From contig JAUYJB010000041.1 of assembly GCA_030688605.1 (NCBI GenBank), positions 1 through 51,861 on the forward strand: a stretch of DNA of 51,861 nucleotides, read 5' to 3'. The notes below the pieces were generated by a model. That model saw only the letters and a list, made by a program, of their open reading frames with translations, was not told where the DNA came from and did not search any database. Made by a program: the position numbers and the translations under genes. This DNA comes from Hyphomicrobiales bacterium (GTDB taxonomy: Bacteria > Pseudomonadota > Alphaproteobacteria > Rhizobiales > NORP267). Shown here piece by piece: positions 11,912 to 20,734 of this stretch; positions within the stretch are counted from its first letter, which is position 1, and each line of letters opens with the position of its first letter.

Positions 11912-12240
11912 TTCATTCCCCCAGTGCCCCTTTGATGCCCCCACCGATGGTTCTTGCCGGCGTCTGATGGAGGGCCGGTACGGCGCGTCCCATGCCCGGC
12001 GGCGGCATCCTAACGGCGCAACTTTTGCACTGCAAACGTTTCTCGGTCGGCCCGATTGCCAAGCGCAGAGTGCAGGGCGACGCGCGCCATTAACCGCATT
12101 TTTAGGCGGTTCCGATACCGTTGCGCGCACCGGTGACATGCTTGGCACCGGGAAGATGCGGGCCATGTCGGGTGTAGGTGCTTCAATAGGACGCGGCGGC
12201 GGCGATCGCGTTCTCACATGGCACCAAGGGAAATGGTGAG
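11912..12240. promoter_or_regulatory. Divergent intergenic region upstream of maoC-like gene and orphan cheY
   Basis: A 329-bp non-coding stretch between oppositely oriented genes, so it must hold promoters for both. It contains TTAACCGCATTTTTA at 12090-12104, one base away from the CtrA full-site pattern TTAA-N7-TTAA. An inverted repeat AACCGC/GCGGTT with an 8-nt loop overlaps it at 12092-12111. A GGTGAG ribosome-binding-like sequence precedes the ATG at 12241. I see no convincing sigma-70 promoter. Confidence 0.4.
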
Positions 12241-12624
12241 ATGGCTGTTGATCATACGATGCCTGTTCTCGTGGTCGACGATTACCGAACGATGGTAAGG
12301 ATCATCCGTAACCTCTTGTCACAGATTGGGTTTTCCGATGTCGACGAGGCCATGGACGGAACCGAGGCGCTGCAAAAGCTAAGGCGGCGGCCATACGGGC
12401 TGATCATCTCCGATTGGAACATGGAGCCGATGAGCGGCTATGAGCTGCTCAAGGAAGTGCGTCAGGACGACCGGTTGACGTGCACGCCCTTCATCATGGT
12501 AACCGCCGAATCTAAGGCCGAAAACGTCGTTGCCGCCAAACAGGCCGGCGTTAACAATTACATCGTCAAGCCGTTCAACGCCGCCACCTTGAAGAGCAAG
12601 ATCGACATGGTCTTTGGCGCGTAA
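12241..12624 (+). CDS. Single-domain CheY-like response regulator (orphan)
   Basis: A 127-residue stand-alone receiver domain. The acidic pair is Asp13-Asp14 (LVVDDYRTM), the phospho-acceptor is Asp58 (LIISDWNM), the switch Thr is Thr88 (MVTAE) and the conserved Lys is Lys110 (YIVKPF), so it should be phosphorylatable. There is no output domain and no kinase nearby. Chemotaxis-type single-domain regulators bind the flagellar switch or act as phosphate sinks. No chemotaxis gene is in the window, so the role is open. Confidence 0.92.
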   Translation: MAVDHTMPVLVVDDYRTMVRIIRNLLSQIGFSDVDEAMDGTEALQKLRRRPYGLIISDWNMEPMSGYELLKEVRQDDRLTCTPFIMVTAESKAENVVAAKQAGVNNYIVKPFNAATLKSKIDMVFGA

Positions 12625-12657
12625 CCTGCCCCCAATTGCCCCGTTACAGCCTGGCGG

Positions 12658-13599
12658 CTACCAGACCAGCGCCTCGAGCACGGCGCGCGGTCTGACCCCG
12701 GAGTCGGCAAATAGCGCCTGAAGGCCCGCAGGACCGGTCCCCTGATCGGCGTGAATGCCGCCCGTGATGAACAGCATGTCAAGGCCGGCGCCCGCGGCGC
12801 CCTTAAGGTCGGTGCTGATGCCGTCGCCGATGGCGAGGATCTTTCTTTTCGGCACCGGCTCGGCCGACATTTCGGCGAGCAGAGAGAGCGCCGTCTCGTA
12901 GATCGGCGGGTACGGCTTGCCGGCATAGATGACCGTGCCGCCCAGCGCCTCGTAGCTTTGTGCCAGGGCGCCGGCGCAATAGACGCGGCGGCCGCCGCGC
13001 TCGACGACGATGTCCGGGTTGGCGCAAATCACCTCAAGGTCGCGCGCGCGCAACTCGGCGAGCAGGTCCTGGTAGTCCTCCGGCGTCTCGACCTCGTCGT
13101 CGAACAGGCCGGTGAGGAGGACGAATTCAGCCCGATCCGGGCTCTCCAAGGTTAAGTCGAGCCCCTCGAAGAGCGGCCTGTCACGCTCCGGTCCGAGATG
13201 AAACATGGCCGCGCCCGCGCGCGTGGCAAGGAGATTGCGAGTCGCGTCGCCGGAAGAGACGACGGCGTCATAGGCGGCGTCCACCGCGCCCAGACGGCGC
13301 AGCTGCGCGCGGACCTGCCGCGCCGGGCGCGGCGCATTGGTGATCAAGACAACCCGACCGCCGCCGTCGCGGAAGCGGCACAGCGCCTCGACGGCCGGCG
13401 CATGCGCTTCAACACCGTTATGCAACACCCCCCAGACATCGCACAGCAGCCCCTGATAGTCGCCGGCAATCTCCGACAGACCTGCGATCCGACGCGGCCC
13501 GACATTTTCGTCCACGATCGACCTTTCCCTTGCTGACCCGGCGGGAGATGAAACCAGGCTTTTGGCCGGGCTCCCTTTAGCGGTCTTGCGCCGGCTCAC
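12658..13599 (-). CDS. HAD-superfamily class IIA phosphatase (TIGR01459-type)
   Basis: A 313-residue haloacid-dehalogenase-like hydrolase of the NagD/class IIA group. Motif I is CDVWGVLHNG, as in the TIGR01459 family. Motif II is VLITNAPRPARQV, the conserved Lys is in IYAGKPYPPIYE, and the motif III acidic residue is in ILAIGDGISTDLKGA. The substrate is unknown, probably a sugar phosphate or other small phosphomonoester. The start is GTG at 13599, overlapping the aminotransferase TGA as GTGA, which supports both this start and translational coupling. The first 30 or so residues are not conserved-looking. Confidence 0.88.
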   Translation of the reverse strand: MSRRKTAKGSPAKSLVSSPAGSARERSIVDENVGPRRIAGLSEIAGDYQGLLCDVWGVLHNGVEAHAPAVEALCRFRDGGGRVVLITNAPRPARQVRAQLRRLGAVDAAYDAVVSSGDATRNLLATRAGAAMFHLGPERDRPLFEGLDLTLESPDRAEFVLLTGLFDDEVETPEDYQDLLAELRARDLEVICANPDIVVERGGRRVYCAGALAQSYEALGGTVIYAGKPYPPIYETALSLLAEMSAEPVPKRKILAIGDGISTDLKGAAGAGLDMLFITGGIHADQGTGPAGLQALFADSGVRPRAVLEALVW

Positions 13600-14945
13600 G
13601 CAAGCGATCTGATCAGGCGCTCAAGCTTGCCGAACAGTTCGTCGATCTGACCTTCCTCGATGATCAGCGGCGGCGAAAGGGCAATGGTATCGCCGGTCGC
13701 CCGAATCATCAGGCCGAATTCGTGGAAGGCCCGGTCCATGGCCTCATAGCCGCGCACACCGGGAGCCCCCTGACGCGGCTCAAGATCGATGCCGGCGACC
13801 AGCCCGATGGTGCGGATGTCTGCCACGTGAGGCAAACCCTTGAGGGCCATCGCAGCGTCCGCCCAACGTTCTTCGAGGCCGCGGGCACGCTCGAACAGCT
13901 TCTCCGCGCGGTAGAGGTCGAGGGCAGCCAGCGCCGCCGCGACGGCCAGCGGATGGGCCGAATAGGTGTAGCCATGGAACAGCTCGACGACGTGTTCTGG
14001 GCCGCCCATGAAAGCCTGATAGATGGGCGTGCGGATGAGCACGACACCCATTGGCACGGTTCCCGAGGTTACCCCTTTTGCGAAGGTGATCATGTCGGGA
14101 ACCACTCCGTAGCGCTCCGCCGCGGTGGCGAAACCCAGCCGGCCGAAGGCGGTGATGACCTCGTCGAAGATGAGCAGGATCCCGTGCCGGTCGCAGATCT
14201 CGCGCAGGCGCTGCAGATATCCGACGGGCGGCGGCAGCACGCCGGTGGAGCCTGCCATCGGCTCGACGATCACCGCGGCGATGGTCGAGGCGTCGTGCAG
14301 GGCGACAATGTCGTTGAGCCGGTCAGCGAGATGCCCGCCCCATTCCGGCTCGCCGCGGGAAAAGGCCTGCTTGTCGCGGTCATAGGTGTGCGGCAGATGG
14401 TCAACGCCGGTCAGCAGGCCGCCGAAGAATTTGCGGTTGTTGACGATGCCGCCGACGGAGATGCCGCCGAATCCGGCGCCGTGATAGCCGCGCTCGCGGC
14501 CGATGAGGCGAGTGCGCGCGCCCTCGCCGCGGACATTGTGATAGGCGAGCGCGATCTTCAGCGCCGTGTCGACGGCCTCCGAGCCGGAATTGGCGAAGAA
14601 ACAATAGTCGAGATCGCCCGGCGCCATCATCGCCAGCCGCGAGGCGAGCTCGAAGGCGCGCGGATGGGCGAACTGGAAGGGCGGCACATAGTCGAGCTCG
14701 GCGGCCTGCTTTTGGATCGCCGCGACGATCTCCGCGCGGCCGTGTCCGGCGTTGCAGCACCACAGGCCCGCCGTGGCGTCGAGAACCTTGCCGCCGTCGA
14801 GCCTGTAATAGTGCATGCCCTCGGCGCGGGCGACCAGGCGCGGGCTCTTCTTGAACGCCCGGTTCGGCGTGAAGGGCATCCAATAGGGCTCGAGATTGTT
14901 CGGCGAGGGTTGCCAGGGCTGCTGGGTCGCTTGGGCTTTCGTCAT
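13596..14945 (-). CDS. Class III omega-aminotransferase (beta-alanine:pyruvate type)
   Basis: A PLP-dependent transaminase of 449 residues. Typical segments are YWMPFTPNRAFKKSPR at the N-terminus, CFFANSGSEAVDTALK (phosphate binding), GYHGAGFGG, LIFDEVITAFGR (the Asp that holds the PLP ring), and MITFAKGVTSGTVPMG with the Schiff-base Lys. This pattern is that of omega-amino acid:pyruvate transaminases, which use beta-alanine, polyamines or other terminal amines. ATG at 14945 was chosen because CTGGAG precedes it and homologous sequence starts soon after; a GTG at 14990 is less likely. It is followed by the HAD phosphatase with a 4-bp overlap. Confidence 0.93.
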   Translation of the reverse strand: MTKAQATQQPWQPSPNNLEPYWMPFTPNRAFKKSPRLVARAEGMHYYRLDGGKVLDATAGLWCCNAGHGRAEIVAAIQKQAAELDYVPPFQFAHPRAFELASRLAMMAPGDLDYCFFANSGSEAVDTALKIALAYHNVRGEGARTRLIGRERGYHGAGFGGISVGGIVNNRKFFGGLLTGVDHLPHTYDRDKQAFSRGEPEWGGHLADRLNDIVALHDASTIAAVIVEPMAGSTGVLPPPVGYLQRLREICDRHGILLIFDEVITAFGRLGFATAAERYGVVPDMITFAKGVTSGTVPMGVVLIRTPIYQAFMGGPEHVVELFHGYTYSAHPLAVAAALAALDLYRAEKLFERARGLEERWADAAMALKGLPHVADIRTIGLVAGIDLEPRQGAPGVRGYEAMDRAFHEFGLMIRATGDTIALSPPLIIEEGQIDELFGKLERLIRSLA

Positions 14946-15104
14946 GGGGCACTCCAGTTTGTCGCCCGTCGCCGCGCTGACGGGAGGCACGATCTTATGA
15001 CCCTCGCCTGCCGCGCGAAAACCCTTTGTTTACCCTGTTCGCGGAAACTTGCCTCCCAAGCGTCACGCAGGAATAGCGCGGTTCGCGTCCGGGGGCACGC
15101 GGTC

Positions 15105-15677
15105 ATGGAATCTCGTCAAGAACAACCATCTTCGCTCACGGCGATCGTCGCCGACCAGAACCCTGCCATGCGGCGAACCTGCCGCAAGATCATCGAAGCC
15201 GCGCTGCCGGGTGCTACCCAGGTGCGCGAGGCAAGCACTCTGCATGCGGTCCGCGTCCTGCTGCGCGACGCAAACGCCGGGCTGATCATCGCCAGCGACG
15301 ACCTTGCCGGCGGCGACAGCGATCTGCTCGTTGATGCGATCCGCCAAAGCGGCGGCGAGGGGCGCATCGTTCTCATCGCGCGCCACGCCCACCGCCCGGT
15401 CTCGAGCGCGGTCGAGATCATCCCGCGGGCGTGCATCGCCCAGGCGCTGCCTTCGCTTTTCGAGCTGGACAGCGCTTCGCGCGGGCAATCCGACGGCGAG
15501 CTCGCGGCAAAGCCCAGCCGCGCCTGCAATGATGAAATCCTGCCCTTCCGGATCGAGGAACGGCGAATCATCGAAACCGCGATCCGGCGCACAGGCGGCA
15601 ATATCGGCAAAGCTGCGCGCGCGCTCGAAATCAGCCCGTCCACCATCTACCGCAAGATCCAACTCTGGCAGGCGTAG
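15105..15677 (+). CDS. Response-regulator-like protein with Fis-type DNA-binding domain
   Basis: A 190-residue regulator. Residues about 10-120 resemble a receiver domain (AIVADQNPAMRRTCRKI, then LIIASDDLAGGDSDLL), but the conserved acidic pair is reduced to a single Asp and the switch Lys is not evident, so it may not be phosphorylated. Residues about 150-190 form a Fis-type helix-turn-helix (IIETAIRRTGGNIGKAARAL, then ISPSTIYRK), as at the C-terminus of NtrC-like proteins, without any AAA+ domain. It is divergent from the aminotransferase gene, 159 bp away, so it may control it; that is inference. Confidence 0.8.
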   Translation: MESRQEQPSSLTAIVADQNPAMRRTCRKIIEAALPGATQVREASTLHAVRVLLRDANAGLIIASDDLAGGDSDLLVDAIRQSGGEGRIVLIARHAHRPVSSAVEIIPRACIAQALPSLFELDSASRGQSDGELAAKPSRACNDEILPFRIEERRIIETAIRRTGGNIGKAARALEISPSTIYRKIQLWQA

Positions 15678-15965
15678 TCTTGGCCAGAATATCCTTTCGA
15701 GCCCAGCCTTGTCTCCGTTGGGTGAGGTTTTGCGACCGGCCTACCGGGGCATGCGGACAGTGGGCCCTTCAAGTTGGCCTGTGTAACAGCGGACCCCGAT
15801 CACAGGCAGGTTGCCGGGTTGCCCGAATCGGATCCTCTGGCTCCGCGCCTGCCACCATGCGGGATCGTGTTCGTCGGCATTGAGGATCTGTTGTCGACAT
15901 GCCGCCAGACATCGGCGATGATGCGCGGTCGGTTGGCTTACTCAAGCCGGGGGAATAGTGGCAAA

Positions 15966-17231
15966 ATGCTGCAACGCCGCAGCTATGCCGGCCGCGTGAT
16001 CGTTAGGCCGGGCGGACGCCTGGATTCGCGGACGAAGCGGTTTGTCCTGCGCTTCATTCCGTTTGTGTTCTTCCGGCTTGGCCTATTCCGGCTCTGGCAG
16101 CGTCTTCCGCGTTCCGCGCGGCGCCGCATCGTCGATCGGCTGACGGTCATTCCCGATAGCGCATTCGATGCGTCCCCGTCCCGCGCCGAGCCGCCGTTCG
16201 TGGTTTGCGGCATGGCCACGAGCCACGCGAGCTTCGGATGGTCGATGCGCTCCATGCTGGACCATCTTGAGGCGCTGGGGCATGAGCCGATCGCCCTTGA
16301 TGTCTCATCTTACTTTTGGACCGATGCGAAGAAGTCAAGACGCGAACGCCGGCCTCATGCGCGCGTTCCCCGCAGCGGCACCTTGATCCTCAACGTCAAT
16401 CCCGACCAGATGAATTATGTGTGCTCGATCATTCCGAAGCAGTGGATGGCCGGGAAATATCGCATCGGCTATTGCGTCTGGGAGCTGGAGACGATTCCGC
16501 CCTCCTGGCACGCCGGCCTCGCCTCGATCCGCGAGGTTTGGGTACCCAGCACCTTCGTGCGCGATGCCTTTGTCAACTCCGGGATCGACAAGCCCATCCG
16601 GGTAATCCCGCATCGTCTGAAGCTGCCCGCGGGGCTGACGGACGACCGGGCGCGTTTCGGATTGCCGGAGGAGCGATTCATTGTCCTTACCGTTTTGAAT
16701 TTGCGCTCCGGCTTGGCCCGCAAGAACCCTGCCGCGACGATCAAGGCGTTTCGTCAGGCCTTCGGCGGTGACGATGCGGCGCTGCTGGTCGTCAAGGTTC
16801 ATGATGGGCACCTCAGCCCGGGCGCGTTGCGGCGTCTCCGGGACATGGTCGCCGGGAACCGCAATATGCGCCTGATCGAAGAGGATCTGAGCGAGGGCGA
16901 TATTTGGAAATTGGTTGCCAGCTGCGACTGCGTGCTGTCGCTGCACCGCGCCGAGGGCTTCGGACTGGTCCTCAAGCAGGGCCTGATGCTCGATAAGCCG
17001 ACGGTTGCCACCGGCTGGTCGGGAAACATGGATTTCATGACCGGCGAGAACGCCTATCCGGTTCCCTACCGCCTGGTGCCGGTGGAGGATCCGGATGGCA
17101 TTTATCCAAGCGATATGGGAGCCCGCTGGGCGGAGCCGGATGTCGCGGCGGCGGCGGAAATCCTGCGTGGGCTGTTTCGGGAGGGGGCGGCAGCGCCGGA
17201 CGTCTCGGCAAGGGCGGTCATCAATCGCTAG
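15966..17231 (+). CDS. GT4-family glycosyltransferase
   Basis: A retaining glycosyltransferase of about 421 residues with the GT-B fold. The C-terminal half carries the donor-binding pattern LSLHRAEGFGLVLKQGLMLD (E-x7-type motif) followed by KPTVATGWSGNMDFM. The middle has VWELETIPPSWHAGLASIRE and VWVPSTFVRDAF, typical of mannosyl- or rhamnosyltransferase-like GT4 proteins. The start is uncertain: ATG at 15966 has GGGGGAATAGTGGCAA upstream, ATGs at 15918 and 15921 are possible, and a longer frame from TTG at 15774 has no family-like sequence. It is the first gene of the surface-glycan locus. Confidence 0.85.
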   Translation: MLQRRSYAGRVIVRPGGRLDSRTKRFVLRFIPFVFFRLGLFRLWQRLPRSARRRIVDRLTVIPDSAFDASPSRAEPPFVVCGMATSHASFGWSMRSMLDHLEALGHEPIALDVSSYFWTDAKKSRRERRPHARVPRSGTLILNVNPDQMNYVCSIIPKQWMAGKYRIGYCVWELETIPPSWHAGLASIREVWVPSTFVRDAFVNSGIDKPIRVIPHRLKLPAGLTDDRARFGLPEERFIVLTVLNLRSGLARKNPAATIKAFRQAFGGDDAALLVVKVHDGHLSPGALRRLRDMVAGNRNMRLIEEDLSEGDIWKLVASCDCVLSLHRAEGFGLVLKQGLMLDKPTVATGWSGNMDFMTGENAYPVPYRLVPVEDPDGIYPSDMGARWAEPDVAAAAEILRGLFREGAAAPDVSARAVINR

Positions 17232-17245
17232 GACCGGTACATCAC

Positions 17246-17269
17246 TTGACAAAGGAAGCGAATATTCGC
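17246..17269 (+). promoter_or_regulatory. Candidate -35-like box with adjacent perfect 12-bp palindrome
   Basis: TTGACA at 17246-17251 is followed 6 bp later by the perfect palindrome GCGAATATTCGC (17258-17269). No good -10 is visible at the right distance. The palindrome has operator character and sits in the AT-rich 263-317-bp gap before the sulfotransferase fusion gene. The site is tentative. Confidence 0.3.
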
Positions 17270-17390
17270 ACTAGAAATCACGTGTGGGTCCGCGCATTGC
17301 AGATGCCGGGAGCGGCGGGGATGAGGCGTACTACCTCTGAGAATGGTGCAACGCGCTTCCCGAGCTTTTGCTGTTTTTATTTGCCAATGC

Positions 17391-17420
17391 TTGACTGTTT
17401 TTCAAGTGTCTGAGTAGATA
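17391..17420 (+). promoter_or_regulatory. Candidate sigma-70 promoter for sulfotransferase fusion gene
   Basis: TTGACT at 17391-17396 and TAGATA at 17415-17420 are separated by 18 bp, in a markedly AT-rich stretch about 130 bp before the chosen start codon at 17549. The spacing and context fit a promoter that would start the main polysaccharide transcript. It is based on sequence match only. Confidence 0.4.
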
Positions 17421-17548
17421 AATACGGAATAAATACTAGAAATAACTATCGTTTACACGCGCTTTGGCAACGGGCTAGGGGGAAATAGCAGTCCTTGGTT
17501 GACCAATTGTTTTGGTCGACCGGTGCGGCGCGGACGTGGGTGCGGGAA

Positions 17549-20500
17549 ATGCCCGATCAGGACAGGGTGGCAAAGATCGTCGAGGTCGGCCTGGAGGCCG
17601 GCGGCCAGCGCCGGGTCTGCGTGCTTGTGCTCGGCATGCACCGCAGCGGCACGTCGGCATTGACGCGGATTCTGAGTATTTCCGGGGCACGGCTGCCGGC
17701 CGATCTCATGGGCGCCGCCAGAGGCAATGAGGCGGGACATTGGGAGTCGAATGCCCTCGTGCAGCTTCACGACGGGCTGCTCGCCGAACTGGGCAGCTCT
17801 TGGAGCGACTGGCGGGCACTTGATCTCGCCCGCGTGCGGAGCCAGCGGCGAAACGAGATCAAGGCCGAGATTTCGAACGTCTTGAACAGCGAATATCCCG
17901 ACCAATCGCTTTTCGTCGTCAAGGATCCGCGCATCTGCCGATTCGCATCCCTGTTCCTCGAGGCTCTTGACGACGCCGGGATCGACGCATGCATCGCCTT
18001 GCCGATCCGCAACCCGCTCGAGGTGATCGAGTCCCTGGAGCGGCGCGATGGCATGGCGAGGGCCGACGCCGCCCTGCTGTGGCTGAGACATGTGCTCGAT
18101 GCCGACGCCGCGACCCGCTCCGCAAACCGCGCCTTCGTCAGTTATGCCAGTCTTCTCGCCGACTGGCGGACAGCGCTTGAGACGATGACCGAGCGGACCG
18201 GCGCGGATTGGCCCTATGAGGCGGACGACATCGCCCCGCAGATCGACGGCTTTCTCGCGCCGGCGCAACGCCATCACGCCAGGTCCACCGAGGACGTGCT
18301 GCTTGATCCATTGCTCAAGGATTGGGTCGGCGATGCCTATTCCGCGCTCCTGGTCTTGGAGCGCAATCCCTTGTCCAAGGCGGCGCTGGCCGAGCTCGAC
18401 CGCATCCGCCGCGAGTTCAACCACGCCTGCCCGATCATTCACCGACTGCGCGGGGAGATGCGAGAGACCTGGGGCAAGGAGACCGCCGGGCTGAAGGCGG
18501 CGGTCGCGGAGGCGGAAGGCAAGGCGCGGGAGGCCGAGGGCCGAGCCGAGCGACTGGCGGCCGATGACGCCGAGCGCGACAAGGAAATCGAGCGGCTGCG
18601 AACTGATTTGGAAGCCGCAAGCGGCCATGTGGCTGATCTCACGGCCGACTTGGTTGCGCGCGAGCAGAAGATCGAGCGCATGCGCGCGGCGCTCGCCACC
18701 ACCAACCACAAAGCCGAGCGGATAGCGACCGTCATCGCCGAGCATGCCCAAACGATTGCAGCTCTTGAGGCGGCCGTTTCGGCCGCCGGGGACGAGAGCA
18801 GCAAGCAGACGGCGGCGCTGGCCCAGGCGGATGGCACGAGGGAAGAATTGTCGCAGGCGCTGGCAGCGCGGAAAAAAGAAACCGCCGTCGTCAAATCAAA
18901 GCTGACCAAGTCCACGAAGAAAGCCGACAGCCTCGCGTTGACACTGAAGGAGCGCGACGAAGAGGCAAACGGCCTTAGGACGGCGCTGTTGGAGGCCGAA
19001 GCCCGGGCCGGCGGGCTGGCGGCCGCGCTCGCCGAGCGCGAGGAGGAGGCGGCGCGACTGACCTCCGCGCTCGCCGAATCAAAGCGTCAGGAGGAGGCCA
19101 GCAAGGCCAATCTCGTTATCTCGGAAGACTGGCGGCGGGCCTATGAGAATTCGACCTCGTGGAAGCTGACCCGTCCTCTGAGGTCCATTAGGCAGCGACA
19201 AATACGACTGACAACGATCTGGCGGGTCGTGCCGCACGCCCTACGACTTGGTGGCGGGGCAATCGCAACAAGCGTCAAGGCCCTTCGAATATTGCGAACG
19301 GAAGGTATCGAAGGTCTTGGTCGTAGAATTCATTATGTGGGCAATCTTGCCTCCATGGCGGCGAACCTGACACTTGATTCTGCTGCTGAGAAGCCCGAGA
19401 CGATGTCGGTCGCAGAATTCAAGCGGCGTACTCTGGAAGCCCAGCAGCCGTTCGACGCCAAGGTTGTCGCCTGGACTCGCCCAGCCCCAAAGACCATACG
19501 TAAATTCGATTACCTGAGAGAACGCCTCCGTTCAGTGATGGGTACAACTACACAACGGGTTATCCTGTCGATCACGCATGATGATTACACGTCGAATTTG
19601 GGGGGCGTACAATTGTGCGTACAAGTTGAAGAGGAAGCAAGCTTAAGGCGATCCGCTCTTTACCTAGTTCTTTGTCCCCACGCGCCACTTCCAGCGCTAT
19701 CGAGGGAAAGACAGAGTTCACAATTCATCTTTCAAATAATTGCCAACGGCAGCAACCTCGGTGCAGTCACCGGGCAGGATATGACCAAACTGGTCAACGA
19801 CATCAAAAGCCGCAAAATTGAGTTCGAGTGTGTAATACACGCGCTACTGGGACACTCGCCTGAGGTGCTCGTCGAAGTACTGAAGGCAGCTGATGCGACA
19901 AAAAATGTTTTCTGGTTGCACGATTACTTTTCCATTTGCCCCAGCCCTCAACTATTGCGTAATGAAATTTCTTATTGTGGCGCACCTGATTCCAGATCCG
20001 CGGCCTGTACCATCTGCCACTTTGGCGAGGAAAGACTGGACCATCTCGCAAGAATTCAGGCTCTATTCAATGCCGTGTCGTTCGAGATAGCTGCCCCGTC
20101 TACTCATGCGTTGGAACTCTGGCGACGCTCAAGCGAGCTTCCATTTCGGAATGCGCGGGTCGAGCCGCACTGTATCCTGCAGCCGACAGGCAAGGAAATT
20201 GTGCGTTCGCGGGAGCAAGACGCGGCCGTTCGGGTGGCTTTCTTGGGACACCCGGCAGCGCATAAAGGCTGGCATGTGTTTGCCAAACTGGTGACAGAGT
20301 TTGGCGGCTACGATCGCTACGAGTTTCACCATTTGGGTCAAACCCCATCGCTATATCCGAATTTGCGGTTCACACCAGTTCGCGTGTCGGCGAGCATGAC
20401 ACAGGCGATGGTTCACGCCATCGTGGCAAATGAAATCGACGTAGTATTGCTTTGGGCGATCTGGCCTGAGACATTTTCCTTTACGTTTCACGAGGCAGTC

Positions 20501-20704
20501 GCCGGCGGCGCCTTGGTGCTCACTTCCGCCGTCTCAGGCAATATACAGGCACAGGCAAAGACACGTTCTGACTCGGTCGTATTGAGCAGTGAAGCGGAGT
20601 TATTCGCTCTATTTGGCAATGACGAGCTGGAGAGACTCGTGCGAGCGCATCGGTCAAAACCGCGCGTCCGCGGTGAATTAGTGTTCAATACCCATTCAAA
20701 TTGA
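17549..20704 (+). CDS. Sulfotransferase / coiled-coil / glycosyltransferase fusion protein
   Basis: A 1051-residue three-part protein. Residues about 20-250 are a P-loop sulfotransferase domain: VLVLGMHRSGTSALTRIL is the 5'-phosphosulfate-binding loop and FVVKDPRICR resembles the 3'-phosphate-binding part. Residues about 300-520 are a long Ala/Glu/Lys/Arg-rich coiled coil. The linker STSWKLTRPLR is a motif often seen before surface-glycan transferase domains. Residues about 640-1050 look like a GT-B glycosyltransferase (VAFLGHPAAHKGWHVF, then WPETFSFTFHEAVAGGALVL). It probably sulfates and extends a surface glycan at the cytoplasmic membrane. The start is ATG 17549 or TTG 17495. Base composition drops near 19190, inside the gene. 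Confidence 0.82.
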   Translation: MPDQDRVAKIVEVGLEAGGQRRVCVLVLGMHRSGTSALTRILSISGARLPADLMGAARGNEAGHWESNALVQLHDGLLAELGSSWSDWRALDLARVRSQRRNEIKAEISNVLNSEYPDQSLFVVKDPRICRFASLFLEALDDAGIDACIALPIRNPLEVIESLERRDGMARADAALLWLRHVLDADAATRSANRAFVSYASLLADWRTALETMTERTGADWPYEADDIAPQIDGFLAPAQRHHARSTEDVLLDPLLKDWVGDAYSALLVLERNPLSKAALAELDRIRREFNHACPIIHRLRGEMRETWGKETAGLKAAVAEAEGKAREAEGRAERLAADDAERDKEIERLRTDLEAASGHVADLTADLVAREQKIERMRAALATTNHKAERIATVIAEHAQTIAALEAAVSAAGDESSKQTAALAQADGTREELSQALAARKKETAVVKSKLTKSTKKADSLALTLKERDEEANGLRTALLEAEARAGGLAAALAEREEEAARLTSALAESKRQEEASKANLVISEDWRRAYENSTSWKLTRPLRSIRQRQIRLTTIWRVVPHALRLGGGAIATSVKALRILRTEGIEGLGRRIHYVGNLASMAANLTLDSAAEKPETMSVAEFKRRTLEAQQPFDAKVVAWTRPAPKTIRKFDYLRERLRSVMGTTTQRVILSITHDDYTSNLGGVQLCVQVEEEASLRRSALYLVLCPHAPLPALSRERQSSQFIFQIIANGSNLGAVTGQDMTKLVNDIKSRKIEFECVIHALLGHSPEVLVEVLKAADATKNVFWLHDYFSICPSPQLLRNEISYCGAPDSRSAACTICHFGEERLDHLARIQALFNAVSFEIAAPSTHALELWRRSSELPFRNARVEPHCILQPTGKEIVRSREQDAAVRVAFLGHPAAHKGWHVFAKLVTEFGGYDRYEFHHLGQTPSLYPNLRFTPVRVSASMTQAMVHAIVANEIDVVLLWAIWPETFSFTFHEAVAGGALVLTSAVSGNIQAQAKTRSDSVVLSSEAELFALFGNDELERLVRAHRSKPRVRGELVFNTHSN

Positions 20705-20734
20705 ATTCTTCGCCAAAGGTAGGACATCTGTTAA

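Noticed and set aside
12626..12653. GTAAC/GTTAC inverted repeat between convergent cheY and HAD genes
   Set aside because: Arms are only 5 bp with a long loop and no T-run on either side.
13722..15104. Plus-strand open frame joined to the Fis-type regulator
   Set aside because: The part before 15105 is the antisense of the aminotransferase; only the last 190 codons look like a protein family.
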